From JAAYEA01 sp012689325 (GTDB lineage: Bacteria; Chloroflexota; Anaerolineae; JAAYEA01), in the NCBI GenBank assembly GCA_036841525.1, contig DAITVZ010000005.1, forward strand, positions 1 through 64,000: a DNA stretch of 64,000 nucleotides. Reading direction: 5' to 3'. Below the pieces are notes generated by a model. The model saw nothing but the letters and a program-made list of their open reading frames with translations. It did no database searches and was not told the DNA's origin. The position numbers were made by a program, and so were the translations under genes. The first letter of the stretch is position 1; the number at the start of each line of letters is the position of its first letter. Below are positions 1-8,602 of the stretch, piece after piece.

Positions 1-131
1 TCGAGTTCGCCCAGGCCATCGTCGATGGCGCGCCGTCGCCCGTCCCCGCCGAGCAGTCGCTGCAGGTGATGACCATCCTGGACGGCATCTATCGCAGCCA
101 GGTGGCCGGCGGCGAGGTCAAGGTGGGCTAG
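1..131 (+). CDS. Gfo/Idh/MocA-type oxidoreductase, C-terminal end (partial)
   Basis: The open frame enters from the left edge (first full codon at 3) and stops with TAG at 129-131. About 42 residues are visible. The tail, with a short Pro-rich turn followed by LQVMTILDGIYRS, resembles the last helix of Gfo/Idh/MocA dehydrogenases, where a helix of this kind closes the substrate domain. The gene directly downstream belongs to the same family and starts 5 bp later behind a GGAGG that spans the junction, so the two are probably cotranscribed. The family assignment rests only on this tail and on context. Confidence 0.6.
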   Translation, partial: EFAQAIVDGAPSPVPAEQSLQVMTILDGIYRSQVAGGEVKVG

Positions 132-136
132 GAGGC

Positions 137-1138
137 ATGATGAACAAGATCGTTGCTTTGGTGGGCACGGCCCACATTCACACCCCGGGCTTTGTCAAGC
201 GGCTGCAGGCCCGCAGCGATATCACGGTCAAAGGCGTCTGGGATCATGACGCGGCGCGCGCCCAGAAATGGGCCGAGGCGCTGAGCGCGCCGGTGGTCGC
301 GGACGTCGGGGCCATCTGGGCTGACGCCGGGATCGACGGCGTGATTATCTGCTCCGAGACAGACCGGCACCAGGAGCTGGTGCTGGCCGCCGCCGCAGCG
401 AAAAAGCACATGTTCGTGGAAAAGCCGCTGGGCCTGGGCGCCGCCGACGCCAAGGCCATGGCCAAAGCCATCGAAAAGGCGGGCGTGATCTTTCAGACCG
501 GCTACTTTATGCGCGGGCAGGGGATTCACCGCTTCCTGCGCCAGCAGATCCAGGCGGGCGCCTTTGGCAAGATCACCCGCGTGCGCATGAGCAACTGCCA
601 CGCGGGGTCGCTGGGCGGCTGGTTCGACACCGACTATCGCTGGATGGCCGACCCCGCCATCTCGGGCTGCGGGGCCTTTGGCGACCTGGGCACCCACCGC
701 CTGGACATCATGATGTGGCTGCTGGGCGACCCGGTGAGCGTCACCGCCGAGGTTGGCGTGGCCACCGGGCGCTATGGCGATTGCGACGAATACGGCGAGG
801 GGCTGCTCAAGTTCCCGGATGGCGCCATCGGCGTGCTGGCGGGCGGCTGGGTGGACGTGGAGAACCCCGTGCCGCTGCTGATCAGCGGGACGGAGGGTCA
901 TGCCTACGTCTGCAATGGGCAGCTCACCTTCAAGAGCGGGCGCGTCCCCGGCGCGGACGGCAAAGCGCCCTGGACCGATCTGCCGCCAGACCTGCCGCAC
1001 GCCTTTGAGCTGTACCTGGATGCGCTGCACGGCCAGGACGTGCCGTTGGTCAGCCCTCGCGAGGCCGCGGCGCGCAATGTAGTGATGGAGGCGATGTACC
1101 AGGCGGCCAAGGGCGAGAGGTGGGTAAAGGTCGGGTAG
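137..1138 (+). CDS. Gfo/Idh/MocA family NAD(P)-dependent oxidoreductase
   Basis: This 333-residue protein is of normal length for the family. An N-terminal Rossmann fold begins with IVALVGTAHIHTPG, a variant of the GxGxxG dinucleotide loop. The family's EKP motif is visible as FVEKPLG near residue 96. The C-terminal half is the alpha/beta substrate domain, containing GAFGDLGTHRLDIM, where the family's catalytic His/Asp region lies. Such enzymes oxidise or reduce sugars, inositols or uronates; the substrate cannot be read from sequence. Start ATG 137 (a second ATG follows at once) is chosen because of GGAGG just upstream. It follows a related partial gene by 5 bp, suggesting a catabolic operon. 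Confidence 0.85.
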   Translation: MMNKIVALVGTAHIHTPGFVKRLQARSDITVKGVWDHDAARAQKWAEALSAPVVADVGAIWADAGIDGVIICSETDRHQELVLAAAAAKKHMFVEKPLGLGAADAKAMAKAIEKAGVIFQTGYFMRGQGIHRFLRQQIQAGAFGKITRVRMSNCHAGSLGGWFDTDYRWMADPAISGCGAFGDLGTHRLDIMMWLLGDPVSVTAEVGVATGRYGDCDEYGEGLLKFPDGAIGVLAGGWVDVENPVPLLISGTEGHAYVCNGQLTFKSGRVPGADGKAPWTDLPPDLPHAFELYLDALHGQDVPLVSPREAAARNVVMEAMYQAAKGERWVKVG

Positions 1139-1153
1139 GACGGTGAATGGGAG

Positions 1154-1248
1154 CCGGTGAATAGAGTTCACCGGCTCAGTCCGAGTCCCCTGCGGCATGG
1201 AATGCCGTCGGGGCTTTTCAGGCTGAGCCAGGGACCAGTATCCCTGGC
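1154..1248. repeat. Family A intergenic palindromic repeat, copy 1
   Basis: Three successive inverted repeats are visible: CCGGTGAATAGAGTTCACCGG, then a GGCATGGAATGCC stem, then CCAGGGACCAGTATCCCTGG. The same order recurs at 10499-10597 and 23255-23353, and in diverged form at 40455, 40576 and 45554. It fills the space between the oxidoreductase and the McrB-like gene and ends just before the latter's ribosome binding site. Confidence 0.85.
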
Positions 1249-1271
1249 CGAGCAGGGAGGAGAAGACAGCT

Positions 1272-2801
1272 ATGAGCACGAACGCTGGTGCCTTGCTGGA
1301 GCGTTTCAGGCAAGTCTATGGGCATACGAGCTTTGGGCAGGAGAAGTACATCCAAAACGAGTACGAGTACAAACGTGATCGAGGCCAGGAGATGCGAGAG
1401 TCTCTTGGCAAAGATGCGCTGCAGCGGCTCATAGACGACCGGAATTGGCCCGAGATATGCAAGCGCGCGAGCAAAGACGCCTTCACCTTCCAACAAGGCG
1501 CTTTGGCCAGATGGAATGAATATGGGTGGGTGACCAAACAGGAAGAGGAAGAGCAGGAGCAATTCTGCCTTGCTCTGATGGATTTCCTGCACGGAGGCAG
1601 CACCTTTCGCGATAGGTTCGAACGCTTCGTGGCCGAGACTGGCGACATATTTGCCCGGTTCCAGAAGCGCACAGGCTGGCTTACGCGCAAGCTTTCCTGG
1701 CCCTTCGTGTCGTATTTTCACTTCATGATGTGGCCTGAGCAAGAATACGTCTTGGTGAAGCCCCAGTATCTTCAGGCCGCCGCCAAACTTGCAGGCTTTG
1801 ATCTTGGCTACCATAGCGCGATCGAGTTCGATACCTATGTCCGTGTACAGCAGTTCTATCGCGAGCTATGGCCGACAGTGCAACAACTGGGCGGACGGGA
1901 CTGGATCGACGTGCAGTCGCTCATCTTTTTGGCCAGCACCCCATACTTGCCTAATGGTAAGAATGGCCGCGAAAGGTTTCTCGAGCGCACTCTATTGGAA
2001 TCCAGGGACCTTGACGAGTTGGAAGCTCTTCTGAGTGATAAGAAGCAGATGGTCTTCTATGGACCTCCCGGCACAGGCAAGACGTGGGTCGGACAGGAAC
2101 TCGCCCACTATTTCACCGGTAGCGAGACCGGGCGCGTGGAAATCGTGCAGTTCCATCCGTCATACAGCTATGAGGAGTTCATTGAGGGGATTCGACCTGA
2201 AGCTCAGAAACAAGGCCCCCCACTCTTTCCCGTCAAGCCAGGAGTCTTCCGCAGCTTCTGCGAGCAAGCGCGCGCTAACCCAGGAAGCCGTTACGTGATG
2301 ATCATTGACGAGATCAACCGTGGGAACATCGCCAAGATATTCGGCGAGTTGATGTTCCTGCTCGAGTACCGAGGCAAGAGCGTCCGCCTAGCATATTCCG
2401 GTGAGCTGTTCAGCATCCCCGAGAACGTCTATATCATCGGCACCATGAATACCGCCGATCGGTCTATCGCCCTAGTGGATTTCGCGCTGCGTAGGAGATT
2501 TCACTTTTTCCGCTTTGACGCGGATAGCGAGATACTGAAGAGATGGATTGACAGAAACAGCGTTTCGGAGCCACTGGCTAGTTCCATTCTGAGCTTTTTC
2601 GACCAAGTCAACAACCAGATTGAGGATCGGGACTACAAGATTGGCTTCAGCTACTTTATGAGGCCGGGCCTCAAGGAGGAGGACCTGAAACGCATCTGGG
2701 TCTACAACATCGAGCCATACCTGGATGAGTACTTTTTCGACAGACGCGATGAGGTCACCAAACTACGAAACAAGTTGATGCCTGATCTGCAGGATAGCTA
2801 G
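1272..2801 (+). CDS. McrB-like AAA+ GTPase of a type IV restriction system
   Basis: This 509-residue protein is a nucleotide-driven motor subunit of a McrBC-type modification-dependent restriction enzyme. The C-terminal half holds Walker A GPPGTGKT (about residue 262), a Walker B in MIIDEINRGNIAKIFGE, and the McrB signature GTMNTADRSIALVD followed by the ALRRRF arginine-finger region. The first 250 residues are a specificity region that I do not recognise as the usual McrB DNA-binding domain. A GGAGG lies upstream of ATG 1272. The downstream mcrC starts 2 bp after the stop. Base composition is visibly less GC-rich than the neighbours, which fits an acquired defence module. Confidence 0.9.
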   Translation: MSTNAGALLERFRQVYGHTSFGQEKYIQNEYEYKRDRGQEMRESLGKDALQRLIDDRNWPEICKRASKDAFTFQQGALARWNEYGWVTKQEEEEQEQFCLALMDFLHGGSTFRDRFERFVAETGDIFARFQKRTGWLTRKLSWPFVSYFHFMMWPEQEYVLVKPQYLQAAAKLAGFDLGYHSAIEFDTYVRVQQFYRELWPTVQQLGGRDWIDVQSLIFLASTPYLPNGKNGRERFLERTLLESRDLDELEALLSDKKQMVFYGPPGTGKTWVGQELAHYFTGSETGRVEIVQFHPSYSYEEFIEGIRPEAQKQGPPLFPVKPGVFRSFCEQARANPGSRYVMIIDEINRGNIAKIFGELMFLLEYRGKSVRLAYSGELFSIPENVYIIGTMNTADRSIALVDFALRRRFHFFRFDADSEILKRWIDRNSVSEPLASSILSFFDQVNNQIEDRDYKIGFSYFMRPGLKEEDLKRIWVYNIEPYLDEYFFDRRDEVTKLRNKLMPDLQDS

Positions 2802-2803
2802 CC

Positions 2804-4027
2804 GTGGAGACCTTGCAGATCGGCGAGTATCTGGCAGAACAACACCGGCAGATGCCAGCGGGTGTCGCACGTGCACTTCACGAGCGATATTCGCGTTACC
2901 TGGCCGTGTCACCAAGCTTTGGGCCGCCCGGATTCTATGACCTCCGGGCTAGTGACTGGGTGGGACAGATCGTCGTCGACGATTTCACCATCAAGATCGA
3001 GCCCAAGACGCCGGTGCCAAATCTGTTTCACATGCTAACCTACGCCTATAATCTGGACGTGTTCCGGAAAGAGGAGGCCGATCGGCTCGAATCGAGCGAG
3101 CTGTTCGAGTGTATCGTGTTGATGTTTCTCCGACGCGTGGAGGATTTGGTGCGCAAGGGTATCGGCCACGGCTATGTGGTGCTTGAAGAGAACGAACACT
3201 TTCTGCGCGGGCGCCTGCAAGTCAAGGAGCAGCTATGCCGAAACGCCGTGACACAGCATCGTTTCTGCACCCGGCACGACGAGTTCACAGCTGATATCAG
3301 CGACAACCGCCTACTGAAAGCGGTGTTGTTCATGCTTTCGCGGCTGCCGTTCGTACGGCCAGACCTGCGGCCCCGGTTGCGGCGGCTGCTTCACGCTTTT
3401 GACGAGGTAGCTCTCTGGCCCATCCGCGACGCCGATTTCGAGCGCGTCCCATACAGCCGCCTGAACGAGCACTATCGGCCCATGCACAAGCTGGCCCGCC
3501 TGCTCTGGCGACATTGCTCGCTGGATGACCGCGTCGGAAATCACCCAAGCGCCTCCTATCTACTGCACATGTATGACGTGTTCGAGAGATTCGTTGCGAC
3601 GTATCTAGAGGAGCGCTTTTCGGGAACCAGAATCGGAGTTCTCTCACAGTGCGAGATCCCCCTGGACAGCGGGGGACACGTGAAGGGTGTCCCCGACCTG
3701 GTGCTCCAAGTGGACGGACAACACGCGATGGTCCTCGATACCAAATACAAGTTGCCAGGCACGCGCCCATCGAATGATGACTTTTATCAGGTGATCACGT
3801 ACTGCCACACGCTCGGACTGGACAATGGTATGCTCGTGTATCCAGGCAGGCAAGAGCCGCAAGAGTTTGGGTTCAAGGATATTCGCGTTCGGACACTGCC
3901 GTTGGATTTGGAGGGTGCGGTGGACCAGTTCAAGCAAAGATGCGCCGAGTTCGCCGAGCAGCTAGAGGAAATGGTGATCCCCATGCTTGCCCCTATGCGA
4001 CAGCCTACACAGCAATTTGGCACATAA
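2804..4027 (+). CDS. mcrC: McrC-like nuclease subunit of the type IV restriction system
   Basis: The 407-residue product fits McrC, the endonuclease partner that stimulates McrB GTP hydrolysis and cuts modified DNA. A PD-(D/E)xK nuclease core is visible near residues 299-318: GVPDLVLQ followed after a short loop by MVLDTKYK, giving the D...DxK pattern. The long N-terminal region with KIEPKTPVPNLFHML is typical of the McrC family. The start is GTG 2804, two bases after the McrB stop, so translation is probably coupled. Its composition resembles the partner gene and differs from the flanking GC-rich genes. Confidence 0.9.
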   Translation: METLQIGEYLAEQHRQMPAGVARALHERYSRYLAVSPSFGPPGFYDLRASDWVGQIVVDDFTIKIEPKTPVPNLFHMLTYAYNLDVFRKEEADRLESSELFECIVLMFLRRVEDLVRKGIGHGYVVLEENEHFLRGRLQVKEQLCRNAVTQHRFCTRHDEFTADISDNRLLKAVLFMLSRLPFVRPDLRPRLRRLLHAFDEVALWPIRDADFERVPYSRLNEHYRPMHKLARLLWRHCSLDDRVGNHPSASYLLHMYDVFERFVATYLEERFSGTRIGVLSQCEIPLDSGGHVKGVPDLVLQVDGQHAMVLDTKYKLPGTRPSNDDFYQVITYCHTLGLDNGMLVYPGRQEPQEFGFKDIRVRTLPLDLEGAVDQFKQRCAEFAEQLEEMVIPMLAPMRQPTQQFGT

Positions 4028-4066
4028 CGGCTGACCAAGTCGGCCCTACCACGATAGGAGGCTCAC

Positions 4067-6646
4067 ATGCCCCGCGTACTAGACGGTCCTGCGTCCCCCC
4101 ATTTTCACCCGATTCCCCTGCCCGGCAACGTGGCCCGCGCCGCCCTGCCGCAATCCGGCGTCTCCTCCGAGATGGCCGCGGCGGCGGAGCATGCCCCCAG
4201 CGGCGCCTGCGTCGCCTGGGGCATCCCCTTCACCGTAGGCGACCCGATCGTCGTCGGCGCTTCGCCGGTGACCGTGGCCCTCGCGCCGACCCGCGCGCCC
4301 TGGCTCATCTGGCTGCACACCTCGGACCTGCGCCCGCTGGCCCCCAACGCCGACGGCCTGATCCCTGCCTCCACCGGGCAAGGCCACCTGGGCGAGCGCG
4401 CCGCCGATTATGTCATGTTGTACGAGGACGGCAGCGAGGAGCGCGCCAGCATCCGCCGCCGCCACCAGATCGGCGCCTTCACCCGGCGCTGGGGCGAGAA
4501 CTGCTTCCAGGCCGTGGCCGACCACAAGCCCCACCCCCTCCCCGCGCAGCAGGAACAGGTCTCGCCGCTCTCGCGTTCCTGGGGGCGCAGCCAGACCCGC
4601 GCCTCGGCGGCGGATGGTGCGCCGTGGGTCAATTGGCTCTGGGCCTGGGAGAACCCCCACCCCGAAAGGGCCATCGTCGGGCTGCGCTTCGAGCCAGCGG
4701 CGGGGACCGTCGTCATCTTTGGGCTCGCGGCGGGGACGGCCAGCGAGCAGCCGCTGCGCTGGGGCGTCCGGCGGAAGGCCTGCCTGACGCTCTCCGAGGG
4801 CGAGGCTTTCCTGCGCGACCTGGACGAGCATGGCCTGCTCCAGCAAGTGCAACTGGATATGGGCCAGGTGATCCAGGCCACGCCGCGCCTCCTTTACCCC
4901 AACGAGTCGTGGAGCGCCAGCTATAATAACCAGCTTCCCGCCGTCTCGACGCAGCAGGTCCTCATCGAGTACACCGCCCACCCTGACGCCTGTTTTCACC
5001 TCGCCGACGGACGGGTGATCTCGGCGCGCGAGGTGGAGGATGCCACCCCAGACCCTAAGGGTTTGGGAAAACCCTTAGGGTCTATACCCCCCGCTCAGCA
5101 GCGAGTGACCATCCGCGCCGTGGACAAGGCCAGCGGCCAGCCGGTGCCGGTCAAGCTGCACGCCCACGGCGCCTGGGGCGAGTACCTGGCCGCCACCGAT
5201 CGCCACCGCCTCATCAATCCGGCCTGGTACGAGGATTATTCGCCCGAGTTCTCCCATCAGGGCCTGCACCAGACCGCCTACATCCCCGGCGAGACGGACC
5301 TGGACCTGCCGCTGGGCAGCGTCTATCTGGAGGTCTCCAAAGGGTTCGAGATCAAGCCGGTGCGCCTGGTGGCCGACGTAACCCCCGCCACTCGCGAGAT
5401 CGTGGTCGAGATCGAGAAGGTGCTCCCCTGGCGCGAGCGCGGCTGGGTCACCGCCGATACCCACGTGCACTTTCTCGCGCCCACCACCGCCCTGCTGGAG
5501 GGCTCCGGCGAGGGGGTGAACATCATCAACCTGCTGGCCAGCCAATGGGGCGAGCTGATGACCAACGTGGGCGATTTCGACGGGCAGAACGCCCTGGGCG
5601 CCGCCGCCGCCGACCGCTCGGGCGAGTACCTGGTGCGGGTTGGCACGGAGAACCGCCAGCACGTGATGGGCCACATCTCGCTGCTGGGCTACCGCGGGCG
5701 GGCGATCTCGCCGATGACCACCGGCGGCCCTGACGAGTCGGCCCTGGGCGACCCCATCGAGATCCTGCTCACCGAGTGGGCGCGGCAATGCAAGCGCCAG
5801 GGCGGGCTGGTGGTGTTGCCGCATTTCCCCAATCCCCGCGCCGAGCACGCCGCCAGCATCATCCACGGCGACATCGACGCGCTGGAGATGACCGCCTGGG
5901 GGCGGCTCTACGACGGCATCGACCCCTACTCGGTCTCGGACTGGTACCGCTACCTCAACTGCGGCTACCTGGTGGCGGCGGTGGGCGGCACGGACAAGAT
6001 GTCCTCCACCACCGCGGTGGGGACGGTGCGCACCTACGCCCGGCTGCGCCCCGACGAACCCTTCACCTATGAGAACTGGAAGGCCGCCGTCCGCCGCGCG
6101 GAGACCTTTGTCACCTACGGCCCCCTGGTCGAGTTCGCCGTGGAGGGCCGGCCCGCCGGCAGCCGCATCGCCATGTCCGCCAGCGGCGGCACGGTGAACG
6201 TGACCTGGCAAGCCGCCAGCGTCACCGTGCCCCTGTCCCGCGTCGAGCTGGTGGTGAACGGCGAGGTGCGCGAGAGCGTCGCCGTCGGCCCCTGGCAGGC
6301 GGCGGGGCATTGGTCGGTCAAGGCCGACAAGAGCTGCTGGCTGGCGCTCCTGGTGCGCGGGCATTACGAGGACAAGCCCGAGATCATCGCCGCCCACACC
6401 TCGCCGGTGATGGTCAGCGTCGAGGGGTCGGAGCTGCTGGCCGCCGCCGACGCGGTGACCATCCTGGAGCAAGTGGAGGGGGCCCTGGCCTACCTGGACA
6501 CCATCGGCACCCGCGCCGACGAGGCCGCCTACAAGCGCATGCGCCTGGTGCTGGTCTCGGCGCACCGCGCGCTGCACAACCGCATGCACCAGCTCGGCCA
6601 CTATCACGATCACACGCCGGTGACGGACCACCCGGAGCATCACTAG
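4067..6646 (+). CDS. CehA/McbA-like PHP-domain metallohydrolase
   Basis: The 859-residue protein has an unassigned N-terminal half, probably beta-rich, and a C-terminal PHP-type metal-dependent hydrolase domain. Metal-site motifs include TADTHVHF (about residue 463) and VLPHFPNPRAEH (about 583), followed by a late GGTDKMSS. CehA/McbA-like members of the family include carbamate hydrolases, but most are uncharacterised and the substrate here is unknown. ATG 4067 is preceded by a strong AGGAGG. A 34-bp palindrome lies inside the frame at 5050-5083 and encodes an insert around residues 328-340. The gene sits upstream of an RraA-like gene, which suggests a sugar- or aromatic-acid catabolic setting. 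Confidence 0.75.
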   Translation: MPRVLDGPASPHFHPIPLPGNVARAALPQSGVSSEMAAAAEHAPSGACVAWGIPFTVGDPIVVGASPVTVALAPTRAPWLIWLHTSDLRPLAPNADGLIPASTGQGHLGERAADYVMLYEDGSEERASIRRRHQIGAFTRRWGENCFQAVADHKPHPLPAQQEQVSPLSRSWGRSQTRASAADGAPWVNWLWAWENPHPERAIVGLRFEPAAGTVVIFGLAAGTASEQPLRWGVRRKACLTLSEGEAFLRDLDEHGLLQQVQLDMGQVIQATPRLLYPNESWSASYNNQLPAVSTQQVLIEYTAHPDACFHLADGRVISAREVEDATPDPKGLGKPLGSIPPAQQRVTIRAVDKASGQPVPVKLHAHGAWGEYLAATDRHRLINPAWYEDYSPEFSHQGLHQTAYIPGETDLDLPLGSVYLEVSKGFEIKPVRLVADVTPATREIVVEIEKVLPWRERGWVTADTHVHFLAPTTALLEGSGEGVNIINLLASQWGELMTNVGDFDGQNALGAAAADRSGEYLVRVGTENRQHVMGHISLLGYRGRAISPMTTGGPDESALGDPIEILLTEWARQCKRQGGLVVLPHFPNPRAEHAASIIHGDIDALEMTAWGRLYDGIDPYSVSDWYRYLNCGYLVAAVGGTDKMSSTTAVGTVRTYARLRPDEPFTYENWKAAVRRAETFVTYGPLVEFAVEGRPAGSRIAMSASGGTVNVTWQAASVTVPLSRVELVVNGEVRESVAVGPWQAAGHWSVKADKSCWLALLVRGHYEDKPEIIAAHTSPVMVSVEGSELLAAADAVTILEQVEGALAYLDTIGTRADEAAYKRMRLVLVSAHRALHNRMHQLGHYHDHTPVTDHPEHH
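5050..5083. repeat. Perfect palindrome inserted in frame in the PHP hydrolase gene
   Basis: Arms AGACCCTAAGGGTTT and AAACCCTTAGGGTCT (15 bp, perfect) flank the loop GGGA. The hairpin reads through in frame as roughly PDPKGLGKPLGS. A related hairpin (AGACCCTAAAGGT arms) acts as an intergenic terminator at 52027-52061, so this looks like an intergenic element caught within a gene. Confidence 0.85.
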
Positions 6647-6650
6647 AGAG

Positions 6651-6706
6651 TGACAGGTTACAAGTTGCAGGTTGCAGGTTAGGAGTCGAAAGTCGAAGGT
6701 CAAGAG
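6651..6706. repeat. Family E repeat (GTTACAAGTTGCAGGTT-type), half copy
   Basis: Iterated GTTACAAGTTGCAGG and GGTTAGGAGTCGAAAG units follow the PHP hydrolase stop. A fuller, inverted-repeat version lies at 42457-42560. The remaining stretch to 6845 shows no gene; the longer open frame reading through it lacks family similarity before the ATG at 6846. Confidence 0.6.
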
Positions 6707-6845
6707 CCGAGCCGCGCAGGGCGTCAGTTGGGGCGGGGCGCCCCCGCCATCGACGCAGAGGCAGGTCCGGGACGCGGAGCGCGCTGGCCTGATGCGCCGG
6801 ATCCGCGCGGTCCGTGGAAATCCGCGTATAGACCCAAGGAGAGAG

Positions 6846-7538
6846 ATGAACGAGCGAGAGAACCAAGAGATGTTGGCCCTTTATGCGGGGCTCCGGGTGG
6901 CCGACGTGCGCGACGGCATGGACTGGAACATGATGCACCACTATGGCTCCATGTCGCCCGCCATCCGCCCGCTCTACCGGGCCCGCGCCATCGGCATCGC
7001 CCGCACGGCGCGCTACCTGCCCTATCAGGGCACGGTGCCCAGCATGACCCCCGACGAGTACACCGAGTGGGTGCGCTGGTACTATAAGGAGGTCTGCAAC
7101 TACCCCTGGATGGAGGACGTGCAGCCCGGCGATTTCGTGGTGATCGACCAGTCGGGCGTGGACGTGGGGTTGATGGGCTCCAACAACTCGCTGGGCGGCG
7201 TGCGCCGCGGCGCGGTCGGCTATGTCACCAACGGCGGCGTGCGCGACACCGACGAGCTGATCTTGCAGCGGATCCCCTTCTGGAGCGCCATGTGCTCCCA
7301 GGGGATGGTGCAGGGGCGCGTCCAGTTCGACGCCAAGGATGTGCCGGTGAGCGTCGGCGGCGTACTGGTGCACCCCGGCGACGTGGTGGTGGCCGATGGC
7401 GACGGCGTCATCGTCGTGCCGCGGGGGATCGCCGCCGAGGTGGCCCGCTACGCCCGCCGCGAGCTGGAAGGGGACAAGGCCGGCCGCCGCAAGCTCTACG
7501 AGGCGCTGGGCCGCGAACTGGACGATACAGTAAGGTAA
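6846..7538 (+). CDS. RraA-like / HMG-aldolase family protein
   Basis: This 230-residue protein resembles the RraA (dimethylmenaquinone methyltransferase-like) fold, whose characterised members include 4-hydroxy-4-methyl-2-oxoglutarate aldolases and RNase E inhibitors. The hallmark GAVGYVTNGGVRDTDEL (about residues 122-138) contains the GGxRD region that binds Mg and substrate, and it is followed by the typical VHPGDVVVADGDGVIVVP segment. ATG 6846 was chosen over an upstream in-frame ATG because AAGGAGAG precedes it and because the family homology starts there. In this neighbourhood of MocA dehydrogenases and a PHP hydrolase, a role in sugar-acid or aromatic catabolism is the better guess. Confidence 0.8.
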   Translation: MNERENQEMLALYAGLRVADVRDGMDWNMMHHYGSMSPAIRPLYRARAIGIARTARYLPYQGTVPSMTPDEYTEWVRWYYKEVCNYPWMEDVQPGDFVVIDQSGVDVGLMGSNNSLGGVRRGAVGYVTNGGVRDTDELILQRIPFWSAMCSQGMVQGRVQFDAKDVPVSVGGVLVHPGDVVVADGDGVIVVPRGIAAEVARYARRELEGDKAGRRKLYEALGRELDDTVR

Positions 7539-7540
7539 GG

Positions 7541-7614
7541 CCACCGCAGAGGCGCGGAGGGCGCAGAGATAGAAGAGGAAAAGGACCTCTGCGTCCTCTG
7601 CGTCTCAGCGGTGG
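7541..7614. repeat. Family C hairpin repeat (CCACCGCAGAGGCGC-type), copy 1
   Basis: Left arm CCACCGCAGAGGCGCGGAGG and right arm CTCTGCGTCTCAGCGGTGG form a long imperfect hairpin between two genes. Other copies lie at 34442, 37807 and 62769. Confidence 0.8.
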
Positions 7615-7639
7615 GTTTCCCGGCCAGTGGAGGAGCGCC

Positions 7640-8563
7640 ATGACACCCAAAATGCGTCCCTATGGCGGCGAAGAGGATTACTGGCGGCTGCGCGCTTTGC
7701 TGCGCGAGGCTTTTTGGCGCAACGGCCGTCGCGAGCGGTGCTGGCAGGTGGCGCGCCTGGACTATTGGCGCTGGCATGGCCTGCGCAACGTGGACCCGCA
7801 GCCCATCGAGGGCCTGATCTACCTCTGGGAGGCGGCCGGCCAGCTCGTCGCGGCGCTGAACCCCGAGGGACGGGGCGAGGCCTTTTTCCAGGTGCACCCC
7901 GATCACCGCACGCCGGCGCTGGAGGAGGAGATGCTCGCCCTGGCCGAGGAGCGGCTCGCCGCCCCCACGCCCGAGGGCAAGCGCCGGCTCGAGGTCTGGG
8001 CCCGGCGCGACGACGAGCTCCGCCGCGAGCTGTTGGCGCGCCATGGCTACGCCCCCGGCGCCTGGCCGGAATACGGGCGCCAGCGCTCCCTGGATCTCCC
8101 CATCCCCGCCGCCCCGCCGCCGGAGGGGTATACGGTGCGCTCGCTGGGCGGACCGGAGGAGCTCCCCGCCCGGAGTTGGGCCTCCTGGCGCGGCTTTCAC
8201 CCCAACGAGCCAGACGACAAGTACGACGGCTGGACCTGGTACCGCCACATCCAGAGCGCGCCGATCTACCGCCGCGACCTGGACATGGTCGCCGTGACCG
8301 CCACGGGCGAGATCGCCGCGTTTTGCACCCTGTGGTACGATGACGTCACCCGCACCGGCTATTTCGAGCCGGTGGCCACCGTCCCGGAGCACCAGCGGCG
8401 CGGGCTGGGCAAGGCCGTGATGGGCGAGGCCATGCGCCGGGTCAAGGAGATGGGCGCCACATTGGTGACCGTCGCGGGGTTTTCCACCGCCGCCAACGCG
8501 CTGTATGGCTCGGTGATGGGCTGCGAGCCCGAGATCACGGAGGCATGGGGAAAAGCGTGGTAA
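7640..8563 (+). CDS. GNAT family N-acetyltransferase
   Basis: The 307-residue protein appears to contain two GNAT-like halves. The C-terminal one carries the acetyl-CoA binding motif PEHQRRGLGKAVMGEAMRR (R/QxxGxG/A) near residue 253, followed by a TVAGFSTAANALYGSVMG strand-helix typical of the fold. The N-terminal half looks degenerate. The acceptor substrate is unknown. Start ATG 7640 is chosen because of GGAGG directly upstream and because it lies just after the family C repeat; the frame is open further upstream but only in an overlap with the RraA-like gene. Confidence 0.8.
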   Translation: MTPKMRPYGGEEDYWRLRALLREAFWRNGRRERCWQVARLDYWRWHGLRNVDPQPIEGLIYLWEAAGQLVAALNPEGRGEAFFQVHPDHRTPALEEEMLALAEERLAAPTPEGKRRLEVWARRDDELRRELLARHGYAPGAWPEYGRQRSLDLPIPAAPPPEGYTVRSLGGPEELPARSWASWRGFHPNEPDDKYDGWTWYRHIQSAPIYRRDLDMVAVTATGEIAAFCTLWYDDVTRTGYFEPVATVPEHQRRGLGKAVMGEAMRRVKEMGATLVTVAGFSTAANALYGSVMGCEPEITEAWGKAW

Positions 8564-8602
8564 GAGGGGATCCTCGCACAGGGTGAGCCCAGGAGTGACA
8601 AG

